Shown piece by piece: positions 15,891-23,344 of a stretch of DNA of 64,000 bases. The first letter of the stretch is position 1, and every line of letters starts with the position of its first letter. The notes below the pieces were generated by a model. It was not told the origin of the DNA. It searched no databases and saw only the letters and a program-made list of their open reading frames with translations. A program made the position numbers and the translations under genes. Origin of the DNA: Actinoallomurus soli. Its GTDB lineage: Bacteria > Actinomycetota > Actinomycetes > Streptosporangiales > Streptosporangiaceae. The stretch lies in NCBI RefSeq assembly GCF_024055715.1, contig NZ_JAMXMV010000001.1, positions 868,001 to 932,000 of the forward strand. The letters run 5' to 3'.

Positions 15891-16010
15891 TTCTGCCGCC
15901 CTCGCGGGTCGTTAATTTCTGTGTTCCCGCTAACACCGTGCCTTTCTCGCCCTAAAGTCGTCTCGGTTGCCGACAAGTCCCGCAAGTCAGCGAAACGCCG
16001 GAGGATGGCC

Positions 16011-16823
16011 ATGAGTTTCCGGGAATCCCCAGACCCCAAGTCGTCGATGTGGGCGCTCATCGCCTACTACCTGCGGTTCTGCCGCCAGCAGCGCAAGCTC
16101 AACGGCGACCTGATGGGGGAGGTGCTCGGTGGTTCGAAGTCGACAGTTTCACGGCTGGAAACCGGCGAGATGCGACTCGACGAAACGCGCGCCAAGGCGA
16201 TCGACCGTAAATGGCAGACTGGCGGGATATTCTCCCTTCTCGTCTGGTATGCGACGCTCGGTCATGATCCGGACTGGTTCAAGCAGTACCTCGACCTCGA
16301 AGCCCGCGCCAAGGTGATCCGTATCTGGGAACTCGCCCTGGTTCCCGGCCTCTTCCAGACGGCCGACTACGCGCGGGCCGGTCTCGCGTCGGGCGGGGTC
16401 AGCGACGTCGATGCGGCACTCGAGCACCGCCTGGCTCGCCAGGCGGTGCTCGACCGGGAAGACGCCCCCGTTCTATGGGCTCTGCTGTCGGAGTCCCTCC
16501 TTGAAACGCCCTGCGGCGGGCGGGACGTCATGAGAGCCCAGCTCGCCCACATCCTCGAGCTCTCGGAACGCCCCAATATCGGAGTGCGGGTCGTCCCGAA
16601 GGCCGTCGGACATCATCCGGGCCTTGACGGAGCGTTCATGATCCTCAGGCTGGCCGATCCGTTCGGTGAGGTGGCCTACGTCGAGGCTCCGGGAGGAGGG
16701 CGACTCGTCCCCAATATCGATGAGGTGACGTCATTCGATCTGCGCTACGAGCGGATCGGGCATCAGGCATTGCCCGAGACCGCGTCGCGGGACATGATCA
16801 AACAGATCATGGAGGTCATGTGA
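16011..16823 (+). CDS. XRE regulator, Scr1/DUF5753 type
   Basis: This 270-residue protein has an N-terminal XRE helix-turn-helix (YYLRFCRQQRKLNGDLMGEV ... SKSTVSRLETG, residues about 15-60) and a C-terminal DUF5753 domain from about 95, with WELALVPGLFQTADYARA and the later EAPGGGRLVPNIDEV strand. Such regulators pair with a small DUF397 protein encoded next door. I chose ATG 16011 because CGGAGGA precedes it by about 6 nt; the ATG at 16005 lies inside that site. The stop overlaps the ATG of the DUF397 gene (TGATG), so the two are translationally coupled. Confidence 0.9.
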   Translation: MSFRESPDPKSSMWALIAYYLRFCRQQRKLNGDLMGEVLGGSKSTVSRLETGEMRLDETRAKAIDRKWQTGGIFSLLVWYATLGHDPDWFKQYLDLEARAKVIRIWELALVPGLFQTADYARAGLASGGVSDVDAALEHRLARQAVLDREDAPVLWALLSESLLETPCGGRDVMRAQLAHILELSERPNIGVRVVPKAVGHHPGLDGAFMILRLADPFGEVAYVEAPGGGRLVPNIDEVTSFDLRYERIGHQALPETASRDMIKQIMEVM

Positions 16824-16927
16824 TGGGTTCATCGTGGCGTAAGAGCAGCCGAAGCACCAATCAGGGCGGGGCATGCGTCGAGGTCGCCGTCGTTGAGCGT
16901 GACGCGTTGGTCACAATCGCCGGTTGA
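16823..16927 (+). CDS. Truncated DUF397 small protein
   Basis: ATG 16823 overlaps the XRE stop codon. The 34-residue product reads MGSSWRKSSRSTNQGGACVE then VAVVERDALVTIAG. The first part is the DUF397 signature (WRKSS-S-N-G-CVEVA). Full DUF397 proteins run to about 60-70 residues and continue with VRDSKDP-GP-L-FTPAEW; that second half is missing here, because a stop arrives right after the first strand. It may be a degraded partner of the XRE protein, or a minimal form. The following bases do not restore the missing part obviously in another frame. Confidence 0.75.
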   Translation: MGSSWRKSSRSTNQGGACVEVAVVERDALVTIAG

Positions 16928-16956
16928 CCTGAGAACCCAGCCGAATACTGGGCAGT

Positions 16957-17814
16957 ATGGGGCTCATGGGCTGGGTTATGACCGGGGATATTGCGGAATA
17001 TGACGCGACCGCTGGGTTCTTCCTCCGGTCCCGGCCGGTCGAGAACACGGTCCTGATCACCGTGGCCGAGTCCCTGCGCGCCCGGGGACTGACCGCGTAC
17101 GGTGACGCGCCGGCGGTGATGGGATTCTTCCTGTCCACCGGGTGCGTGGCCGGGGCGTTCGTGCACACGCCGCCCTTCCCCCTGCTGCTCAGCGCCATGC
17201 CGGCGCAGGCCGTCACCGAGTTGGCGAAGACCCTGGCCGCCGAGAGACGGCGGCTGGCGGGGGTCACCGGCCGCCACCAGCTCGCCGAGATCTTCGCCGA
17301 ACGCTGGCGGGCCGAGACCGGATCCGGCTGCACGATCTGGGAACGCCGGCGCCTCTACCGACTGGAAGAGGTGCGCGTCCCGGACACGCCCGGCCGGGCA
17401 CGCCTCGCCGAGCCCGCCGACCGCGACCTGCTCCTCGACTGGTACCACGACGCGGAACGGGAGATCCGTAAGCGCCCCGGCGATCACGCGGCGGCGGTCG
17501 ACGACCGGATCGCGTACGGCGGGCTGACGCTCTGGGAACGGGACGGCACGCCGGTGGCCCTCGCGGGTCAGACCCGGATGGTCGCCGGGATGGCGCGGAT
17601 CGCCCCTGTCTACACCCCGCCGGAGCACCGGCGGCACGGGTACGGCGCAGCCGCCACGGCCGCGGTCGGCCGGGCCGTCGTCGAGGCCGGGGCGGAAGAG
17701 GTCGTCGTCTTCGCCGACCTGGCCAACCCGGGGATCAACGCGATCCACCGGCGTATCGGCTTCCAGCCCCTGGACGACTACCTGGTGATCTCCTTCGGCG
17801 GACGCCGCGCCTGA
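16957..17814 (+). CDS. GNAT-family acetyltransferase
   Basis: This is a 285-residue protein whose C-terminal half (about 150-280) is a GNAT fold with the acetyl-CoA loop EHRRHGYGAAATAAV and the strand ARIAPVYTPPEH. The N-terminal half is less conserved and is typical of two-domain actinobacterial GNATs. The acceptor is not identifiable. ATG codons at 16957, 16966 and 16978 are all possible starts; none has a clear ribosome site. It starts 29 bp after the truncated DUF397 gene and ends at a strong hairpin. Confidence 0.8.
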   Translation: MGLMGWVMTGDIAEYDATAGFFLRSRPVENTVLITVAESLRARGLTAYGDAPAVMGFFLSTGCVAGAFVHTPPFPLLLSAMPAQAVTELAKTLAAERRRLAGVTGRHQLAEIFAERWRAETGSGCTIWERRRLYRLEEVRVPDTPGRARLAEPADRDLLLDWYHDAEREIRKRPGDHAAAVDDRIAYGGLTLWERDGTPVALAGQTRMVAGMARIAPVYTPPEHRRHGYGAAATAAVGRAVVEAGAEEVVVFADLANPGINAIHRRIGFQPLDDYLVISFGGRRA

Positions 17815-17818
17815 GGGA

Positions 17819-17845
17819 CCGCGCCTCCGGCTCGCGGAGGCGCGG
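17819..17845. terminator. GC-rich hairpin between convergent genes
   Basis: CCGCGCCTCCG and CGGAGGCGCGG form a perfect 11-bp stem with a five-base loop, starting 5 bp after the GNAT stop and ending 9 bp before the stop of the minus-strand membrane gene. A bidirectional terminator is likely. Confidence 0.7.
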
Positions 17846-17854
17846 CGGCCCCCG

Positions 17855-18070
17855 TCACGATCCGCCGGCCACGCGGCTCCCCTCTTCGGCGGGCTCCTCG
17901 GCCGGTACCACGTCCGCCGCCGGTGCCCCCGAGACGAACGCGGCCGACAGCGTCAGCAGCATGGCCCACAGGCCGAAGAAGGTGAACGCGACGGCGCCGT
18001 ACGGCCCCGTGATCCAGTAGATGAACAGACCCGCGCAGATGATTCCGATCCCCGTTAACGCGATGCGCAT
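17855..18070 (-). CDS. Small two-helix membrane protein
   Basis: A 71-residue protein: MRIALTGIGIICAGLFIYWI (first membrane helix), a second helix VAFTFFGLWAMLLTLSAAFV, then a short acidic C-terminal tail (PAEEPAEEGSR). I do not recognise a named family. Start ATG 18070 was chosen because it begins directly at the first membrane helix; an upstream extension would be arginine-rich and lacks support. TAGTAC lies 2 bp upstream of the ATG on the minus strand, so the promoter position is unclear. Function unknown. Confidence 0.6.
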   Translation of the reverse strand: MRIALTGIGIICAGLFIYWITGPYGAVAFTFFGLWAMLLTLSAAFVSGAPAADVVPAEEPAEEGSRVAGGS

Positions 18071-18136
18071 GCGTACTACTTTGCGGCCAGATCCGAGCCG
18101 CTGTCGAGTGGTTAAGACCGGGGGAGTGACGCTTGC

Positions 18137-18176
18137 GCCGAGGATTTCGGTGTCACCGGCGACGAGAATCCACGGC
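18137..18176. repeat. 40-nt palindromic element, copy 1
   Basis: On the minus strand this reads GCCGTGGATTCTCGTCGCCG then GTGACACCGAAATCCTCGGC, an imperfect palindrome. The same 40-nt architecture occurs at 41954-41993. Here it lies 16 bp after the stop of the minus-strand nucleotidyltransferase gene. It may be a terminator or a REP-like element. Confidence 0.55.
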
Positions 18177-18192
18177 GGTGATGGGGCGGCGT

Positions 18193-18942
18193 CTAGATCA
18201 CGGCTTCGAACAGCTCCTCCGCCTGCCTGATCGCCGTCACGAGGGCGCCGGGTTCCGGGCGCAGTCCGGTGGTGATCGTGTCGATGCCGCGCAGGCCGGC
18301 GCGCTCCAGGAGGCGCTTCTCGTTGGTGACCCACTCACCGCGCGCGGCCAGCACCGCGTGTGCCGTGTTCATGGCGGCGGTGGCCAGCGCCCCCGCGACC
18401 TCGGTGGCCTGACCGCGCCGGGCGTAGGCGTCCTCGGCGTACTGGAGCGTCACGGCCGCGCGGCCGCGCCACACCGGCGGAGCCGCCTCGCGCAGCGCCC
18501 GCGGGTACTCCGGGCGGGGCAGCGTGCCGCGCAGCACCCGGTTGACGGCGAGTTCGGCGACCACCAGGTAGCTGGGGATGCCGGCGAGGTGGAACATCAG
18601 CGGCTCCCAGTGGAAGCGGCCCTGCCGGGCCTCGGCGAGTTCGTGCTCGACGACGTCGAGGTCGCGGTAGTGGACGTCCACGTGCCGGCCGTCGATGGTG
18701 AGCCACGCTCCTCCGTTGAAGACCCCGCCGCCCCAGCCGCCGAGCTCGGAGACCTCGCCGTCCCAGCCGACGGCGCGCAGATCGGCCGGGTCGAACCCGC
18801 CTCGGTAGTAGACGGCCAGGTCCCAGTCACTGTCCGGGCCGTGCGTGCCCTGGGCGCGCGAGCCGCCGAGAGTGACGGCTCGCACGGCGGGCAGCGCCGC
18901 GAGCCGGTCGGCGACGAGGTCGAGGAACGTGGTGTCGGTCAT
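18193..18942 (-). CDS. Nucleotidyltransferase-domain protein
   Basis: This 249-residue protein has the Pol-beta-like nucleotidyltransferase signature LGGSRAQGTHGPDSDWDLAV (residues about 25-45), with the metal-binding Asp pair in DSDWD and a third acidic residue in HVDVHYRD. The C-terminal half is helical, as in aminoglycoside or MNT-type nucleotidyltransferases. It could modify a small molecule or a protein; no partner HEPN gene is visible. Start ATG 18942 was selected because GAGAGG lies 9-14 bp upstream; ATG 18951 sits directly against it. Confidence 0.82.
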   Translation of the reverse strand: MTDTTFLDLVADRLAALPAVRAVTLGGSRAQGTHGPDSDWDLAVYYRGGFDPADLRAVGWDGEVSELGGWGGGVFNGGAWLTIDGRHVDVHYRDLDVVEHELAEARQGRFHWEPLMFHLAGIPSYLVVAELAVNRVLRGTLPRPEYPRALREAAPPVWRGRAAVTLQYAEDAYARRGQATEVAGALATAAMNTAHAVLAARGEWVTNEKRLLERAGLRGIDTITTGLRPEPGALVTAIRQAEELFEAVI

Positions 18943-18992
18943 GAGGATCATCCTCTCGTCCCCGCCATGGACCGGTCGTGCGAATATTTCTC

Positions 18993-19064
18993 GTCCGGCT
19001 GTCCGGCTGTCCGGCCGTCCGGCTGTCCGGCTGTCCGGCCGTCCGGCTGTCCGGCCGTCCGGCC
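18993..19064. repeat. 8-bp tandem array (GTCCGGCY)9
   Basis: Nine consecutive 8-bp units GTCCGGC(T/C) run without interruption, followed by a diverged unit GACCGGTC. The array is flanked by the direct repeat ACCGGTCGTG at 18971-18980 and 19067-19076. It sits in the 289-bp spacer between the divergent nucleotidyltransferase and DMT genes. A second short repeat (GGCCGCCCGTCCCGAG, twice, 21 bp apart) follows near 19110-19146. Copy number is probably unstable between strains. Confidence 0.9.
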
Positions 19065-19190
19065 GACCGGTCGTGGGGATCGCGTTCCGGTCATGGGCGC
19101 GGCCGAGGCCGGCCGCCCGTCCCGAGGGCGCGGCCGCCCGTCCCGAGCGGCAGGCCGATGGAATCGCAGGTCAGCCGGTAGGAGACGGGG

Positions 19191-19212
19191 CGTAGGGGTA
19201 CCACCCCCTACG
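19191..19212. promoter_or_regulatory. 8-bp inverted repeat before the DMT pair
   Basis: CGTAGGGG and CCCCTACG are perfect arms separated by TACCAC, ending 19 bp before the ATG at 19232. The position fits an operator or a short leader hairpin controlling the transporter pair. Confidence 0.5.
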
Positions 19213-19231
19213 TGAGTTCGGCGGGCGGCCG

Positions 19232-20107
19232 ATGAAGACGTTCCTCGCTCTCGCGGCGGCCTGCTTCCTCGGCATCGGATTCGTCGCCCAGCAGCACGTG
19301 GCATACCGCGAGCCGCTGGACGAGATGCTGCGGTTCAAGCTGCTCGCCCATCTCATCCGCCAGCCGGTGTGGCTCCTGGGCATCGCCGCGATGATCTGCG
19401 GGCAGGTGTTGAGTGCGGTGGCGCTCGACGAGGCCGACCTGGGCCGGGTCGAGCCGCTGCTGGCGACCAATCTGATCTTCGCGCTCGTCATCGCTCACGG
19501 GGTCTACAAGGAGCCGCTCAGCCGGGAGGTCTGGCTGGGCGGATCGCTCGTCACGGGTGGAGCGGTGATCTTTCTGGCCTTCGGGCAGCCGCACGGGGGG
19601 CGGACCACGGGACCGTCGTCGTTCCGCTGGCTTGTGGCCGGCGCCGTGGTGGTGGTCGCGGCCGGGCTCGTGCTGGCCGCCCTCCCGCGTTCCCTGCGGA
19701 CCAAGGCGATGCTGTTCGCGGCGGCGGCCGGAATGCTGTTCGGCGTGCAGGACGCGCTGACCCGCAGCTCGCTGCTCGAGCTGGGGGAGGGGGTGCCGGT
19801 CGCCCTGCGGAGCTGGCAGCCGTACGCCCTGATCATCATCGCCCTGCTGTCGCTGCTGCTCGCGCAGAGCGCGTTCGACGCGGCGCCGATCGGCATCTCG
19901 CTGCCGGCGATGACGGCGGTCGAGCCGATCATCGGCATCATTCTGGGGATCTTCGTCTTCGCCGAGCACCTCCGGTTCACCGGGCCCGCGATCGCGGCCG
20001 AGGTCCTCGGCCTGCTGATGATCGTCGCCGGGATCGGCGTGCTCGGCCGCTCGTCCTTCCTCGACAAGCCGGGACCGGCCGCGCGGCAGGGCGGCGGGCC
20101 GGGATGA
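19232..20107 (+). CDS. DMT-family membrane protein, first of pair
   Basis: A 291-residue protein with nine or ten predicted membrane helices and an EamA/DMT-like internal repeat. It starts with a hydrophobic helix (MKTFLALAAACFLGIGFVAQ) and has the family phrase ILGIFVFAEHLRFTGPAIAAEVLG near the end. It overlaps the next gene by 4 bp (ATGA) and is related to it, so the two may work as a heteromeric transporter or as two independent ones. Start ATG 19232 lies behind a short inverted repeat. Substrate unknown. Confidence 0.82.
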   Translation: MKTFLALAAACFLGIGFVAQQHVAYREPLDEMLRFKLLAHLIRQPVWLLGIAAMICGQVLSAVALDEADLGRVEPLLATNLIFALVIAHGVYKEPLSREVWLGGSLVTGGAVIFLAFGQPHGGRTTGPSSFRWLVAGAVVVVAAGLVLAALPRSLRTKAMLFAAAAGMLFGVQDALTRSSLLELGEGVPVALRSWQPYALIIIALLSLLLAQSAFDAAPIGISLPAMTAVEPIIGIILGIFVFAEHLRFTGPAIAAEVLGLLMIVAGIGVLGRSSFLDKPGPAARQGGGPG

Positions 20108-20994
20108 TCTCCGTACTGTTCGCGGTCCTCGCCGCGGCGAGCAACGCCCTCGCATCCGTGCTCCAGCGGCATGCGGCACGGTTGGTGCCCGAGGACGAGG
20201 CGTTCCGGCTCGCGCTGATCTGGGATCTCATCCGTCGCCCGGACTGGCTCGGCGGCATCGTCGCGCTGATGTTCGGGTTCCTGTTCCAGGCCGCCGCGCT
20301 GACCACCGGAGAGCTGTCCCTCGTGCAGCCGATCCTCGTCACCGAACTGCCGATCACGATGCTGCTGCTGGCCGGTCTCTTCCGGATCCGGCTCGGCACG
20401 GAGTCCTGGCGGGCGGTCGCCGCGCTGACCGTCGGGCTGGCCGTCCTCCTGGCCTCCGCCGCCCCGTCCGCCGGGCACCGGCATCCGAACCGGATCGAGT
20501 GGGCGATCGCCACGCTGGTGACCCTCGGCCTGGCCGCCTACCTCGTCTCGGTGGCGAAGGTCACCCGCGGGGCGAGCCGCGCGGCGCTGCTCGGGGTCGC
20601 CTCGGGTCTGGGGTTCGCGTTCACGGCCGCGCTGATGAAGGAGGCGACCCATGTCCTGCCCGCGGGTCCGGTCGCGCTGCTGACCTCCTGGTCGGTGTGG
20701 GCCATGGTGGCGGCCGGGCTGGGCAGCCTCTTCCTCCTGCAGAACGCCCTGCACAGCGGCACGCTCGTCGCCGTGCAGCCCGCCCTGAACGTCTCCGACC
20801 CGGTCTCCAGCATCGCGTACGGGGTCGGCCTGTTCGGCGAGAACATCCGCCTCGGCGGGTGGGTGGTCCTGGAGCTCCTCGGCGTCGGCCTGCTCCTGTA
20901 CGGCAGCAGGCTGCTGGCCCAGTCACCGCCCGTCCGCGACCACCCCCAGGTCAACCCGCCCGGTCCGGAGAGTGAGACCCCTCTGGGGCACTGA
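20104..20994 (+). CDS. DMT-family membrane protein, second of pair
   Basis: The ATG at 20104 overlaps the stop of the first DMT gene (ATGA). The 296-residue product has similar topology, beginning MISVLFAVLAAASNALASVL, with an N-terminal LQRHAARLVPEDEAFRLALI loop matching the corresponding loop of its neighbour, and VSDPVSSIAYGVGLFGENIR near the C-terminus. The paired arrangement resembles heterodimeric small transporters, but both proteins are full DMT size. Its 3' end overlaps the convergent glycosyltransferase gene by 44 bp. Confidence 0.82.
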   Translation: MISVLFAVLAAASNALASVLQRHAARLVPEDEAFRLALIWDLIRRPDWLGGIVALMFGFLFQAAALTTGELSLVQPILVTELPITMLLLAGLFRIRLGTESWRAVAALTVGLAVLLASAAPSAGHRHPNRIEWAIATLVTLGLAAYLVSVAKVTRGASRAALLGVASGLGFAFTAALMKEATHVLPAGPVALLTSWSVWAMVAAGLGSLFLLQNALHSGTLVAVQPALNVSDPVSSIAYGVGLFGENIRLGGWVVLELLGVGLLLYGSRLLAQSPPVRDHPQVNPPGPESETPLGH

Positions 20995-22321
20995 CCGCCG
21001 TCGCGTACGGCGCTAGGAGCAGGTCCTCGGCCGGGGGAGCGTCGAACAACGCCGCCGCGCGGGCGACCGGCCGGGCCCGTACGGCGGGGTCCGCGAGCCG
21101 GTCGAGCTCGGTGAGGAGCCGCCCGGCGTCCTCGGCATGGACGCTGAGCCCGGCGCGGGCCATCGCCAGGACGCCGTCCCGGCCGTGGCCCGGGATCGGC
21201 CGGTACGACACGACCGGCAGCCGCGCCGCGAACGCCTCCCGGCACGTCAGCCCCGCCGCGTTGTCGACCAGGGCGTGGGCGACGGCCATCAGCTGGGGAA
21301 GATCCGTACGCCAGCCGAGCGCGACGGTCCCCTCGGCGGCGTCGAGCCGGGCGCGGAGCGCGTCGTTGCGGCCGCACAGCACGACGGGCACGTACCGGCC
21401 CGAGCGCGCGAGCACCCGTGCGGTCTCCTCGACCTCGCCGACGCCCCACGAGCCCGCCGAGACCAGGACCAGACGGTCCTCCGGCCGGGTGCCGAGCCGG
21501 GCGTGGACCGCCGCCGCGTCGGCCCGCGCGTTCTGGAACGCGGGACGCGTCAGCGGAGCGTGGCAGGCGGCGGGACGACCTGTCGCGGCGGCGACGTCAC
21601 GCGCCGTCTCCGGGCAGGGGCACAGGTAGCGGTCGACGCCCGGGTGCAGCCACAGCCGGTGGGCCGCGAAGTCGGTGAGCAGCACCGCACTGGGGGCCGG
21701 TGACCGTCCCGCGCGGCGCAGGTGCCCGGCCGCCTGCGCGGCGAGGTGGAACGTCGAGACGACCAGGTCCGGCGAACGCCGGCGCAGCAGGCGGTCCAGG
21801 CGCGCGGCGGCCAGCACGGTCAGCGGGGACGCGAGCCACGCCGGCCGCCGCCCGGCGGACGCCGTGAGCGCCCGGCGGCCGGCGGAGGCCGCGCGTGCCC
21901 AGTGTTCGGCGGCGACCGCGCGTGTCCGGCGGCCGGCGGAGGCCGCGCGTGGCCCGTGTTCGGCGGCGACCGCGGGTATTCGGCGGTCGGCCGAGGTCGC
22001 GCGCGCCCGGTGGTCGGCGGGGGCCGCGCGCGACCGGCGGCCGGGCGAGAAGAACACGCGGTAGATCAGAGCGTACGACCAGGGCGCACGCCGCATCATC
22101 CAGCCGTACCAGGCCCGCAGGACGCGCCCGAGGCCCAGCGGGAGCAGGTCGAGCACGTCGGCGACGTCGGCGTCGTGACCGGCGGCCGCGAGCCGGGCGG
22201 CGAGTTCGACGGCGACGGCGTCGTGACCGGCGCCCATCCCGGCGCTGAGGACGAGTACGCGGAGGCCGGTGCCGGGTCCATTTCCGGGAATGCTCAGGTG
22301 GGCTTTCTCGGTGCTTTTCAT
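20951..22321 (-). CDS. MGDG-synthase-like glycosyltransferase
   Basis: The 456-residue protein has the N-terminal MGDG-synthase domain with VLSAGMGAGHDAVAVELAARL (residues 24-44) and a C-terminal GT28-like nucleotide-sugar domain with LVSAGSWGVGEVEETARVLA, CGRNDALRARLD and ALVDNAAGLTCREAFAARLP. Relatives glycosylate diacylglycerol or related lipids at the membrane. Between the two domains there is an unusual repetitive Ala/Arg-rich insert (residues about 95-170). ATG 22321 is preferred over 22405, which would place a poorly conserved 28-residue extension in front. It is divergent from the hopanoid operon, suggesting a membrane-lipid role. Confidence 0.82.
   Translation of the reverse strand: MKSTEKAHLSIPGNGPGTGLRVLVLSAGMGAGHDAVAVELAARLAAAGHDADVADVLDLLPLGLGRVLRAWYGWMMRRAPWSYALIYRVFFSPGRRSRAAPADHRARATSADRRIPAVAAEHGPRAASAGRRTRAVAAEHWARAASAGRRALTASAGRRPAWLASPLTVLAAARLDRLLRRRSPDLVVSTFHLAAQAAGHLRRAGRSPAPSAVLLTDFAAHRLWLHPGVDRYLCPCPETARDVAAATGRPAACHAPLTRPAFQNARADAAAVHARLGTRPEDRLVLVSAGSWGVGEVEETARVLARSGRYVPVVLCGRNDALRARLDAAEGTVALGWRTDLPQLMAVAHALVDNAAGLTCREAFAARLPVVSYRPIPGHGRDGVLAMARAGLSVHAEDAGRLLTELDRLADPAVRARPVARAAALFDAPPAEDLLLAPYATAVSAPEGSHSPDRAG
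21855..22040. repeat. In-frame 54-bp repeats within the glycosyltransferase gene
   Basis: Copies of a 54-bp unit (18 residues: IPAVAAEHGPRAASAGRR and TRAVAAEHWARAASAGRR) lie in tandem, flanked by shorter diverged copies (ATSADRR, ALTASAGRR). They encode an Ala/Arg-rich linker between the two halves of the glycosyltransferase. Confidence 0.8.
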
Positions 22322-22509
22322 TAGAGTTCCGTGAGTCCTTGTTGGCGGGCCTTTTCCTCGCTCGACGGCGGCGTCGTCAGTATGAGTTCTCCCTGATGAG
22401 GGCAACCTGCTGATCTCTGAAGAGTCAAATCATCGTCGATATACGGTCTGCTCGGCTGTTATCGGCCGCCCAGTCGTTTACGTCGTCTCTCCAGGGAAAT
22501 CGTGAAGCC
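22322..22509. promoter_or_regulatory. Divergent promoter region, hopanoid operon and glycosyltransferase
   Basis: This 188-bp spacer is distinctly AT-richer than its flanks. A TATACG box at 22440-22445 could serve the plus-strand hopanoid operon, about 65 bp before its GTG start. I see no clear inverted repeat or known operator. Confidence 0.4.
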
Positions 22510-23340
22510 GTGTCATCGGCAGAGGGTGTCATATACAAAGCGCGCCGGGAGAATTTTCCGGTGGCGTCGCGGCTGCTGCCGCGCGGGTACCGCCGGCACC
22601 TGATGGCGGTGTACGGCTTCGCCCGGTTCATCGACGACATCGGAGACGAGGCCCCGCCTGCCGACCGGCTCCGCCTGCTGGACGTCGTCGAGGACGACCT
22701 GGCACGTCTCTACGCCGGGCGCGTCGCGCAGGTGCCGGCCGTCGGGGCGCTGAAACGGACCGTCGGCGAGTACGGGATCCCGGCCGAGCCGTTCCGGCGG
22801 CTGATCCGGGCCGGGCGGCGCGACCAGGCGGTCACCCGCTACGAGAGCTTCGAGGACCTGCTCGCCTACTGCGAGCTGTCCGCGAACCCGGTGGGCCACA
22901 TCGTGCTGCACGTGTTCGGCGCGGCGGACCGGCGGCGCTGCGCCCTCTCGGACCAGGTCTGCTCGGCTCTGCAGGTGATCGAGCACTGCCAGGACGTCGG
23001 CGAGGACTACACGCGCGGCCGGGTCTACCTGCCGGGCGCCGACCTGCGCCGGTTCGGCTGCACGGACGACGACTTCGCGCGCGCGAAGACCCCGGACCGG
23101 CTGCGCCGCGCGGTCGCCCTGCAGACGACCCGGGCCGGCGCGCTCCTGGACGCCGGGACCTCCCTGGTCTCGGAGCTGACCGGCCCGGCGCGCGTCGCCG
23201 TGGCTGGCTACATCGCGGGCGGCCGCGCCACGATCACCGCGCTCGTGGCCGCGGACCACGACGTCCTCGGCCGGGCCGTCCGCCCCCGGCGGACGCGGCT
23301 GCTGACGACGTGGCTGCGCGTCCTCGCGACAGGAAGGTGA
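22510..23340 (+). CDS. hpnC: Hydroxysqualene synthase-type protein HpnC
   Basis: The 276-residue protein is a trans-isoprenyl diphosphate synthase-like enzyme (squalene/phytoene synthase family): FARFIDDIGD (first Asp-rich motif, residues 38-46), YCELSANPVGHIVLHVFG, and EHCQDVGEDYTRGRVYLP (second motif). HpnC converts presqualene diphosphate to hydroxysqualene in the HpnCDE route to squalene. GTG 22510 is the first start in the frame. It is followed 4 bp later by hpnD, opening a seven-gene operon. Confidence 0.93.
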   Translation: MSSAEGVIYKARRENFPVASRLLPRGYRRHLMAVYGFARFIDDIGDEAPPADRLRLLDVVEDDLARLYAGRVAQVPAVGALKRTVGEYGIPAEPFRRLIRAGRRDQAVTRYESFEDLLAYCELSANPVGHIVLHVFGAADRRRCALSDQVCSALQVIEHCQDVGEDYTRGRVYLPGADLRRFGCTDDDFARAKTPDRLRRAVALQTTRAGALLDAGTSLVSELTGPARVAVAGYIAGGRATITALVAADHDVLGRAVRPRRTRLLTTWLRVLATGR

Positions 23341-23344
23341 GCCG

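Noticed and set aside
18993-19064. 8-bp array as a CRISPR
   Set aside because: Units are 8 bp with no spacers and no cas genes nearby; it is a simple tandem repeat.
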